This document shows, piece after piece, positions 1 to 5,035 of a stretch of DNA of 6,161 nt. The notes beneath the pieces are model-generated. The model saw only the letters and a list, made by a program, of their open reading frames with translations, made no database searches and was not told where the DNA came from. The position numbers and the translations under genes are program-made. Source of the stretch: Ktedonobacter sp. (lineage in GTDB: Bacteria; Chloroflexota; Ktedonobacteria; Ktedonobacterales; Ktedonobacteraceae); NCBI GenBank assembly GCA_003450555.1, contig DMFQ01000027.1:1-6161 (forward strand), given 5' to 3'. The stretch's first letter is position 1. Every line of letters starts with the position of its first letter.

Positions 1-649
1 CTGCTCTTGATAGAGTGCGTGCAAATCCTTCAGCCTTAGGCCGCCAATCTTCTAGCTCGCGCGTCTCGAATTCTAAGCGCTGTATTTCATTGAGTTGTAC
101 CTGTACCTGCTCTTTATACTCTTTTTGCGCATCCAACAAATAATCGGCGGCGTTCTTGTAGTCTTCTATCTGCAGCAGCGCGTCAAACTTCAGTTTACGA
201 TCACTCCCTCCCTCCAGGAAAATAGAGGTGAAAGAGCCTTGTGGCACTCCAAGGGCATCCCTGAAGAGAGCTTTAAGCGAGCGTTCGCGGTCTATACCGA
301 ACAGTTCATGCAGTTTATCCACCACATCAGTGCGCTGCTCCACGCGGTAATCGGCCTCGCAGTCATAGACAAACCAGTAGGCGCCAGAGCCGCAACGCCG
401 CTCAACTGTGTAAGCGCGATCATCGCTCCCGATCAAATGGACAACAATACGTCCATATTTTTCACCTTCTCGCACGAACTGCGCCTGGCTATAGGGTAGA
501 AAGTCGAAGAGAGCATAGCCAATAGCCTCGACAATGGTTGTTTTACCCGCGCCATTGGCCCCGCTGATAGCGGTAGTGCCGCGTCGAAAATCCAGGTTGA
601 CCTGGCGGTAGCTTTTGATATTCTCCAACTCAATGCGTGTAATCAGCAT
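1..649 (-). CDS. Rad50/SbcC/SMC-like ATPase, N-terminal part (runs off left edge)
   Basis: The minus frame is open from an ATG at 649-647 to the window edge, giving 216 residues without a stop. What is seen: a start typical of this superfamily (MLITRIELENIKSYRQ), a Walker A loop at residues 30-37 (GANGAGKT), a Q-loop at 134-140 (GVPQGSF, Gln137) characteristic of SbcC/Rad50-type ATPases, and from about residue 165 a charged heptad-like stretch that looks like the beginning of the long coiled coil. Known family role: ATP-driven DNA end tethering and processing, usually with an SbcD/Mre11 nuclease. The C-terminal half (signature motif, Walker B) lies outside the window. No nuclease gene lies upstream of it; whether one follows cannot be seen. 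The only Shine-Dalgarno-like sequence (GGAAGG) is about 15 nt from the ATG, so the exact start is less certain than the family. It could be a general SMC-like protein rather than SbcC itself. Confidence 0.9.
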   Translation of the reverse strand, partial: MLITRIELENIKSYRQVNLDFRRGTTAISGANGAGKTTIVEAIGYALFDFLPYSQAQFVREGEKYGRIVVHLIGSDDRAYTVERRCGSGAYWFVYDCEADYRVEQRTDVVDKLHELFGIDRERSLKALFRDALGVPQGSFTSIFLEGGSDRKLKFDALLQIEDYKNAADYLLDAQKEYKEQVQVQLNEIQRLEFETRELEDWRPKAEGFARTLSRA

Positions 650-723
650 AGTGACGTAGCCCGGCCTTCCCAGCAAATTAGCAGACAAGTAAACAAGTAA
701 ATAAAAAGATAAAGCAGGACGAT

Positions 724-782
724 GCATGCTCCCAATTGGCTATTCTCACGTACCAAAAAGAATGTGGAAATAGCCAGCATGT
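724..782 (-). repeat. Imperfect inverted repeat / 5'-leader hairpin upstream of the ATPase
   Basis: On the plus strand CATGCT (725-730) and GGCTATTCTCAC (738-749) pair with GTGGAAATAGCC (764-775) and AGCATG (776-781). The inner stem matches at 10 of 12 positions; the outer 6 bp are separated from it by a 7-nt one-sided bulge (731-737). The loop is 14 nt. The predicted minus-strand transcription start is near 784, so the transcript would open directly into this hairpin. It could stabilise the RNA, act as a regulatory leader, or be an operator at the DNA level. There is no T-tract placement that would make it a terminator. Confidence 0.45.
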
Positions 783-790
783 TCAGGCGC

Positions 791-799
791 ATTATACCA
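791..799 (-). promoter_or_regulatory. Extended -10 promoter for the SbcC-like ATPase
   Basis: Read on the minus strand this is TGGTATAAT: a perfect TATAAT hexamer (796-791) preceded by the TGn extension. No good -35 box is seen at the usual spacing, which is common for extended -10 promoters. Transcription would begin near 784, giving a leader of about 135 nt before the ATG at 649. Confidence 0.55.
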
Positions 800-884
800 T
801 GGTTGAGAAGAGGTGCTGCTGCTCCTATTGCAGGCCTTAAGAGTTTCCCCTTTCCAAACGTGCTATACATGCAATAGAAGAAAC

Positions 885-913
885 TTCAAACCCCGCTAAA
901 CCGTGAATATAAG
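885..913 (+). promoter_or_regulatory. Candidate promoter for the lipoprotein gene
   Basis: TTCAAA (885-890; 4 of 6 to TTGACA), a 17-bp spacer, then TATAAG (908-913; 5 of 6 to TATAAT). The start would fall near 920, about 60 nt before the ATG at 980. Weaker alternatives are the tandem TATGCT boxes at 937-942 and 942-947, which have poorer -35 partners. Confidence 0.35.
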
Positions 914-965
914 TAGAACCATAACTATTTAAATCCTATGCTATGCTTAAAACTTTTATCGCATG

Positions 966-971
966 AAGGAG
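966..971 (+). promoter_or_regulatory. Ribosome binding site deciding the lipoprotein start
   Basis: AAGGAG lies 8 nt before the ATG at 980. It picks this start over the in-frame ATG at 938, which would add 14 residues before the signal peptide and has no Shine-Dalgarno sequence. Confidence 0.75.
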
Positions 972-979
972 TATTGACA

Positions 980-1921
980 ATGATACATAAGAGACCTGCG
1001 ATTGTGTTTATCGCGCTGGTAAGTATACTGCTACTTATCAGCGCATGCAGCCCATCAACCGGCGGGACAAGTGGCAGTAGCCTCACCGTCCTCCAATTGC
1101 TGCAAAACAGTTCATCGGCTATGAGCAAGCTCAATTCCGCTCATGTTGATGTAAAGGCTACTGGCTCTGGACAGGCAATATCCTCAAACACGGCAACCCC
1201 AACAACCGGCAGCACACCTACCACCAGCAATGGCACATTTAGCCTGACAGGGAACGGGGACGAGGCGCTGCCCAATGCAGAGTCGATGCAATTTGCCGTT
1301 ACGCAAAACATTACCAATGGGACCAATACTACCAGCAATCTCGCCCAGATCGTCCAGGGAGATAAGGTCTATATCCAGAATACCAAGGGGCAGTGGTATG
1401 TACTGGATAAAAGTGCGCTCAAAGGCTACGTTGACAATCCATTTTCAGGGATTAACAACCCCGATTTATCATTGTTGATTGGCCTGCTGCAACATACCAA
1501 GATCACCGATAACGGAGTACAGTCCTTGAACGGGCAAAACCTGCGCCATATCACCATTGCTCTTGACCAGGTAGCCCTGAAACAATTCCTGAGCAACAAT
1601 CAACAGTTGCTCGACATCCTTGGCCAGCAGAACCTGAACGCGATCATCGATCATACCAAAGCATTTAATTCAACGGTAGACCTCTGGATCAATGAGACAA
1701 CTTCCTACGTCCATCGTACAGAGCTTAAGTTCAATCTCAGAGCGGACACCAGCACGCTGGGCCAGTACCTGACGCCAACCGTTACTACCGTTGTTGTCCC
1801 ATCCAACATCACTACCAACTTTGATTCTATTGTCGACCTGAGCAAGTTCAACGCTCCCGTATCGATCACCCCGCCACCAAATCCCATCCCCACCAGCGAT
1901 CCTACAACCGTTTTTGGCTAA
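980..1921 (+). CDS. Secreted lipoprotein, LppX/LprAFG-like
   Basis: A 313-residue protein beginning with a lipoprotein signal peptide: basic start (MIHKRP), hydrophobic core at residues 7-20, and lipobox ISAC with the lipidated Cys at 23, so it should be anchored on the outer face of the cytoplasmic membrane. After a Ser/Gly/Thr linker, the body (about 36-285) has the look of the LppX/LprAFG fold: an N-terminal helix (SAMSKLNSAHVDVKATGSG), beta strands around QIVQGDKVYIQNTKGQWYVL, a helical middle rich in Leu and Asn, and late strands ending near YVHRTELKFNLRA. Members of this family in actinobacteria bind or carry lipids in a hydrophobic pocket; the ligand here is unknown. Oddities are a Thr/Pro/Ser-rich insert at about 59-77 and a Pro-rich tail. 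It is a single-gene unit with its own promoter and terminator. The lipoprotein call is strong; the family call is moderate. Confidence 0.85.
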   Translation: MIHKRPAIVFIALVSILLLISACSPSTGGTSGSSLTVLQLLQNSSSAMSKLNSAHVDVKATGSGQAISSNTATPTTGSTPTTSNGTFSLTGNGDEALPNAESMQFAVTQNITNGTNTTSNLAQIVQGDKVYIQNTKGQWYVLDKSALKGYVDNPFSGINNPDLSLLIGLLQHTKITDNGVQSLNGQNLRHITIALDQVALKQFLSNNQQLLDILGQQNLNAIIDHTKAFNSTVDLWINETTSYVHRTELKFNLRADTSTLGQYLTPTVTTVVVPSNITTNFDSIVDLSKFNAPVSITPPPNPIPTSDPTTVFG

Positions 1922-1931
1922 GCCATACAGT

Positions 1932-1995
1932 GAGACAAGAGCAAAGGAGTGATACCCTCGAGAGTATCACTCCTTTGCTCTTGTCTCCTCTTTTT
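1932..1995 (+). terminator. Intrinsic terminator with a perfect 24-bp stem
   Basis: The left arm 1932-1955 (GAGACAAG...GTGATAC) is exactly the reverse complement of the right arm 1964-1987; the loop is the 8 nt CCTCGAGA. A run of five T follows at 1991-1995, three bases after the stem. It begins 10 nt after the lipoprotein stop and separates that gene from the ABC ATPase. There is no A-tract on the left side, so it should work mainly in the plus direction. Confidence 0.9.
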
Positions 1996-2039
1996 CACCC
2001 TCATTCTGTTCTAACACAACACCACAACAAAAACATATC

Positions 2040-2069
2040 TTGTGAAGAGCGGATTCGCTGTGCTACACT
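2040..2069 (+). promoter_or_regulatory. Extended -10 promoter, predicted to give a leaderless ATPase mRNA
   Basis: TTGTGA (2040-2045; 4 of 6 to TTGACA), an 18-bp spacer, then TACACT (2064-2069) preceded by TGC (2061-2063), an extended -10. Only six bases (2070-2075) separate the -10 box from the ATG at 2076, so transcription would start at or next to the start codon. Confidence 0.5.
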
Positions 2070-2075
2070 AGCCAC

Positions 2076-3218
2076 ATGTTAACAGTGAAGCTCGACACCC
2101 ATCTCAATACCTTTCATCTTGACCTCGGCTTTTCCGCCGAAGTCGGTAAAACAACCGTTTTGCTTGGTGAGAGTGGCGCTGGCAAAAGCACTGTTTTACG
2201 GCTCCTGGCTGGTCTACTCCATCCAGAGCGAGGACACATCTCTCTTGAAGATGTCATCTATTTTGATAGTGAACGTCGCGTTATTGTCCCACCCCAGGAA
2301 CGACCCTTTGGCTATGTCTTCCAGGATTACGTCCTCTTTCCCCACTTGAATGTCTTTGAAAACGTCGCCTTTGGTCTGCGTGCGCAACATCTCCCACAAT
2401 CCACCATTCGTCATAGAGTGGGAAAGGCGCTGGAACAGGTGCACCTGGCAGGCCTCGACCAGCGCCGCGCAACCCAGCTTTCCGGAGGACAGCAGCAGCG
2501 CGTCGCTATCGCCCGCGCCCTGGCCTTGCAGCCTCAACTTCTCTTGCTTGATGAACCACTGGCGGCGCTGGATGTACAGACGCGGCGCGAGGTACGCCAG
2601 GAATTACGGCATATCCTGGCAAACATCGAGATAACAACCGTACTGGTCACACATCAATACCTGGAAGCGCTGCTCTTTGGACATGCTATTCTTGTGCTCG
2701 ATGCCGGTCATATCATTCAACAGGGCAGCCAGCACGACCTTTTGTTGTATCCCCGCTCATCTTATGTCGCTGAACTTGTGGGTATGAATTTCTTTCGTGG
2801 ACGAGTGATTCACAATGAAGCGAACTCTCTCTGCACTATCCAGCTCCTACATGAGCAACATCCCATTGAGGTCATGGCAGCGCTGGAAGAGCACCGTAAA
2901 GATAGTAAGGTGCCAGAGGTAGGCGAGGAGGCTTTTGTTGTAGTCGATCCACGCAGTATCACACTCTATCATCAACCACCAGAAAGTTCGGCGCGTAACG
3001 TCTTCATTGGCGAAATCGTGCAAATCTTACGCCTGGACACTCCCACCGGGTCAGGAGCGCGTTGGGACGGGCGTGTACGTGTCAGTATCCTGCTCGCTAC
3101 TTCCACAACTCCGCTCACCGCTGAAATTACCGAGGCTTCCGCCGCACGCATGGAATTAAGCGAAGGAAAAACTATCTATGCCAGCTTCAAGGCCACTGAG
3201 GCGAGAGCCTACACCTGA
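2076..3218 (+). CDS. ABC transporter ATP-binding protein, ModC-like (molybdate/tungstate type)
   Basis: A 380-residue cytoplasmic ATPase with all motifs intact: Walker A at 31-39 (GESGAGKST), Q-loop Gln83 ([13 protein letters not shown]), signature LSGGQQQR at 135-142, Walker B LLLLDE at 155-160, D-loop to Asp166 and switch His193 (VTHQ). The C-terminal third carries OB-like TOBE/MOP segments: about 238-300 (FFRGRV...DPRSITLY) and 308-376 ([13 protein letters not shown]...SFKAT). This is the arrangement of ModC and the related sulfate, tungstate and iron ATPases, where the domain joins the dimer and may sense the oxyanion. Length is slightly above a usual ModC. The substrate call rests on overall resemblance, especially the short helical domain and the last TOBE segment. 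No ModA or ModB gene is next to it. There is no Shine-Dalgarno sequence before the ATG, and the promoter abuts the start codon. It converges on the PH-like gene with 22 bp between stops. Confidence 0.85.
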   Translation: MLTVKLDTHLNTFHLDLGFSAEVGKTTVLLGESGAGKSTVLRLLAGLLHPERGHISLEDVIYFDSERRVIVPPQERPFGYVFQDYVLFPHLNVFENVAFGLRAQHLPQSTIRHRVGKALEQVHLAGLDQRRATQLSGGQQQRVAIARALALQPQLLLLDEPLAALDVQTRREVRQELRHILANIEITTVLVTHQYLEALLFGHAILVLDAGHIIQQGSQHDLLLYPRSSYVAELVGMNFFRGRVIHNEANSLCTIQLLHEQHPIEVMAALEEHRKDSKVPEVGEEAFVVVDPRSITLYHQPPESSARNVFIGEIVQILRLDTPTGSGARWDGRVRVSILLATSTTPLTAEITEASAARMELSEGKTIYASFKATEARAYT

Positions 3219-3240
3219 TGAAGGCAGCAGCGTTGATCTC

Positions 3241-3738
3241 TTATTCGTGAACCGTCTCGCTCTTCCATTCACATGTTTCAGGTATCGCCTGTTGAAGCAC
3301 CCTGGCAAGACCATCTATATCAGTTACATCGTCACGATAGACCGCCCAGGCCTTCGTCTTTTCCTGTTGCGCCGTCGGCTTACGATAGACTGTAATGCTT
3401 ATGCGCTTCCCATTGGGAAAGAATTCCTCTTTTACACGCGTCATCTGATCCCAACTCACCTCTATCACTTCCCCGTTTCTACTCCGCTTAACCAGTGACT
3501 CTGACCCAAACTCAATGGTAAACGGAATAGGCGCAACGATACGCAGATAAATGATAAACCCACAGATAAAGACGATAGCGGCAATAGTACTCCCTAGCGC
3601 CGATACCCCCTCGTGAATTGCAATCCATAAAACCAGGGCAGTTACCCCGATTACCCCAAGGATGGTGACGATCCGTTTGAAAGGACTTAGCCCAGGTCCG
3701 TTAAAAACCCTGTCCTGGGCCGCCGACGATGATGCCAT
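3241..3738 (-). CDS. Two-helix membrane protein with a PH-like C-terminal domain
   Basis: A 165-residue protein. Seen: a short polar N-terminus, two hydrophobic helices at about 23-41 (IVTILGVIGVTALVLWIAI) and 50-69, and a soluble C-terminal part (about 72-152) with alternating strands and a final helix (GLARVLQQAIP), resembling the bacterial PH-like domains of small membrane proteins. The strand FTIEFGSESLVKR followed by EVIEVSWDQMTRVKEE is the usual opening of such domains. The function of this group is largely unknown. I take the ATG at 3738 as the start because GGGAG lies 6 nt before it; the TTG one codon upstream would leave only 3 nt. It has its own promoter (3777-3805) and points away from the ROK gene. 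Membrane topology is confident; the PH-like assignment is moderate. Confidence 0.75.
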   Translation of the reverse strand: MASSSAAQDRVFNGPGLSPFKRIVTILGVIGVTALVLWIAIHEGVSALGSTIAAIVFICGFIIYLRIVAPIPFTIEFGSESLVKRSRNGEVIEVSWDQMTRVKEEFFPNGKRISITVYRKPTAQQEKTKAWAVYRDDVTDIDGLARVLQQAIPETCEWKSETVHE

Positions 3739-3744
3739 CAAATA

Positions 3745-3749
3745 CTCCC
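3745..3749 (-). promoter_or_regulatory. Ribosome binding site for the PH-like protein
   Basis: On the minus strand GGGAG is 6 nt upstream of the ATG at 3738. It favours that ATG over the adjacent upstream TTG (3741-3739). Confidence 0.6.
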
Positions 3750-3776
3750 AACAGAAATGTTCTATATCTCACAGCT

Positions 3777-3805
3777 ATTGTAACAACAGGATAGAGGCTT
3801 TGCAA
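3777..3805 (-). promoter_or_regulatory. Promoter for the PH-like protein gene
   Basis: Minus strand: TTGCAA (3805-3800; 4 of 6 to TTGACA), a 17-bp spacer, then TACAAT (3782-3777; 5 of 6), preceded by TGT as an extended -10. The transcript would begin near 3770 with a leader of about 32 nt. This is the best-formed promoter in the window. Confidence 0.6.
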
Positions 3806-3842
3806 CATGCAACTATGACTATTCTTCACCTCCTATGCCACT

Positions 3843-3870
3843 TTGCGTAACTACGCGTATATGGTATACT
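3843..3870 (+). promoter_or_regulatory. Extended -10 promoter for the ROK/pseudokinase operon
   Basis: TATACT (3865-3870; 5 of 6) preceded by TGG (3862-3864), with a poor -35 candidate TTGCGT (3843-3848) at 16 bp. The start would fall near 3877, about 93 nt before the ROK ATG. It is back to back with the promoter of the PH-like gene. Confidence 0.55.
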
Positions 3871-3957
3871 TATGCCGCCATAGTAGTTCGGTTTTACTTT
3901 TATCGCGGCTGAACGCTTGAATATCTGTAGTCGTTGAGTCACAAATTCATCTCGAAC

Positions 3958-3963
3958 GGAGGG
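3958..3963 (+). promoter_or_regulatory. Ribosome binding site deciding the ROK start
   Basis: GGAGGG, 6 nt before the ATG at 3970, is the strongest Shine-Dalgarno sequence in the window. It rules against the in-frame ATG at 3934, which lacks one. Confidence 0.8.
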
Positions 3964-3969
3964 ATTGAA

Positions 3970-5010
3970 ATGGAAAGACAGAGAACGACAGGTAAGCTGC
4001 TGGCGACTCAGGGATACGTCATCGGTGTGGAGATCAGTGGCAGTGGCTTGCGCCAATCGGTAGCTCTGGCAGACCTGAACGGCAATATACTCTACCAGGT
4101 GCGTCGCCCTCTTGAATATATCCCCGACTCCCAAACGGTCTTGCGACTACTCGACGAAATGCTGACGGAAGTTACAGACCCTGAGAGACTGTGCGATGGA
4201 CGCATCTTGCGCGTGGGTGTCGCTGTCGGAGGCCTGGTAGATGCCTCTCGAGGTGTAGTGCGCACCCTACGTCATGCGCACGGCTGGGATAATTTCCCTT
4301 TGCAAGATTACCTTGTTGAGAGACTTGATGTACCTTGTATAATAGATAACAATGCAAATGCAGCGGCGCTGGCCGAAGTAGAGTCTGGAGCCGCCTCCTC
4401 TTCGGGGGGAGAGGGTGGCAACAGAAAGGCCGAACGCGTCGTGCTGTACGTGGGATTAGGTCGGGGAATTGGTGGTGGCCTGGTCGTGAATGGCAAGATC
4501 TATCAAGGCATAACCTGTACAGCGGGCGAGATAGGACATATGCAGGTCAAAGAGAATGGGCCTAAGTGTTCTTGTGGTGGCTATGGTCACCTAGAAGCTA
4601 TTGCGTCGACTCAAGCAATTTCGCGCACGATGATTGGTCTCTCGGTGGAATACCCTGAGACAGAAGCGGCTATTCGTCGTCTCACAGGAGCAAGGGCTGA
4701 ACGTATTACTGCCGAGCAGGTTTTTCAGCTTTCCGCCGCGGGTGATCCAATCGCGCAGCATGTTGTCGAAGATGTTCATACCTATTTGGGTACAGCCCTG
4801 GCCAATATCGTCTTTTTGATGAACCCTGGCATGATTATCCTGGGTGGGCAGTTGGCTCTGGTGGGAGAGCTATTGATAGCTCCTCTCCAGGCACGTGTAG
4901 ACAACCTTTGCTTGCCAATAGTTGGTCAGTCCGTGCGCATCGTTCAAAGCGAACATGGTTCAGAAGCAAATATCATAGGGGCAGTTACCCTCGCCCTACA
5001 GGATGTTTAG
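3970..5010 (+). CDS. ROK family protein without HTH and without the catalytic Asp
   Basis: A 346-residue cytoplasmic protein covering the full two-lobe ROK fold (sugar kinases and sugar-responsive repressors). Seen: the N-terminal motif GYVIGVEISGSGLRQSVALAD (15-35), VGVAVGGLVD (82-91), the substrate region GWDNFPLQDYL (105-115), IDNNANAAALAE (125-136), the glycine loop GLGRGIGGG (162-170), GEIGH (186-190) and the zinc knuckle His190-x9-Cys200-x-Cys202-x4-His207, then the second nucleotide loop NPGMIILGG (285-293). Departures: kinases have Asp where this has Asn128; the first phosphate loop reads ExSxS rather than DxGxT; the last zinc ligand, normally Cys, is His207; a Ser/Gly-rich insert sits at about 140-154. 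The sequence is closest in style to the effector half of ROK repressors, but no HTH precedes it and upstream DNA has no room for one. A sugar-binding sensor is therefore likelier than a sugar kinase. It is co-oriented with the kinase-like gene 25 nt downstream and probably forms an operon with it. Confidence 0.85.
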   Translation: MERQRTTGKLLATQGYVIGVEISGSGLRQSVALADLNGNILYQVRRPLEYIPDSQTVLRLLDEMLTEVTDPERLCDGRILRVGVAVGGLVDASRGVVRTLRHAHGWDNFPLQDYLVERLDVPCIIDNNANAAALAEVESGAASSSGGEGGNRKAERVVLYVGLGRGIGGGLVVNGKIYQGITCTAGEIGHMQVKENGPKCSCGGYGHLEAIASTQAISRTMIGLSVEYPETEAAIRRLTGARAERITAEQVFQLSAAGDPIAQHVVEDVHTYLGTALANIVFLMNPGMIILGGQLALVGELLIAPLQARVDNLCLPIVGQSVRIVQSEHGSEANIIGAVTLALQDV

Positions 5011-5025
5011 GTTCTTATTAGTTGC

Positions 5026-5029
5026 GAGG
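5026..5029 (+). promoter_or_regulatory. Ribosome binding site supporting a GTG start for the pseudokinase
   Basis: GAGG lies 6 nt before GTG 5036. The in-frame ATG at 5003 overlaps the end of the ROK gene by 8 nt and has only an AGG directly abutting it, too close to serve. Confidence 0.55.
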
Positions 5030-5035
5030 CAAATC

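Larger units (their letters stand above)
650..979. other. Divergent intergenic region between the ATPase and lipoprotein genes
   Basis: About 330 bases without a convincing gene. They hold a minus-strand extended -10 promoter at 791-799, an imperfect hairpin at 724-782 in the predicted ATPase leader, and a plus-strand promoter candidate at 885-913. An 8-bp inverted repeat (CTATTGCA at 825-832, TGCAATAG at 870-877) lies between the two promoters and might be an operator, but its 37-nt spacing makes chance plausible. The minus-strand leader between the hairpin and the ATG is pyrimidine-rich, with the direct repeat ACAAGTAA (plus strand, around 684-700). A 75-codon minus-strand reading frame crosses the region, but it has no ribosome binding site and I do not call it. 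Confidence 0.6.

Noticed and set aside
95..499. Plus-strand open frame of 134 codons
   Set aside because: It is antisense to the SbcC-like gene, whose frame encodes clear Walker A and Q-loop motifs; its own translation shows no family features.
643..870. Minus-strand 75-codon frame with a hydrophobic stretch, upstream of the SbcC-like gene
   Set aside because: Its start has no ribosome binding site and lies upstream of the TATAAT promoter that serves the ATPase; its hydrophobic run comes from the T-rich leader.
938..979. Earlier in-frame ATG for the lipoprotein
   Set aside because: It has no Shine-Dalgarno sequence and would place 14 extra residues before a well-formed signal peptide; AAGGAG supports the ATG at 980.
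1932..1987. 24-bp inverted repeat as terminal repeats of a small mobile element
   Set aside because: The arms are only 8 nt apart, no target duplication flanks them, and a T-tract follows right after a stop codon, which fits a terminator.
3178..3498. Plus-strand open frame of 106 codons across the ATPase end and the PH-like gene
   Set aside because: It overlaps two better-supported genes in another frame and strand and has no domain features.
3934..3969. Earlier in-frame ATG for the ROK protein
   Set aside because: No ribosome binding site before it; GGAGGG is correctly spaced only for the ATG at 3970, and the extra 12 residues do not resemble an HTH.
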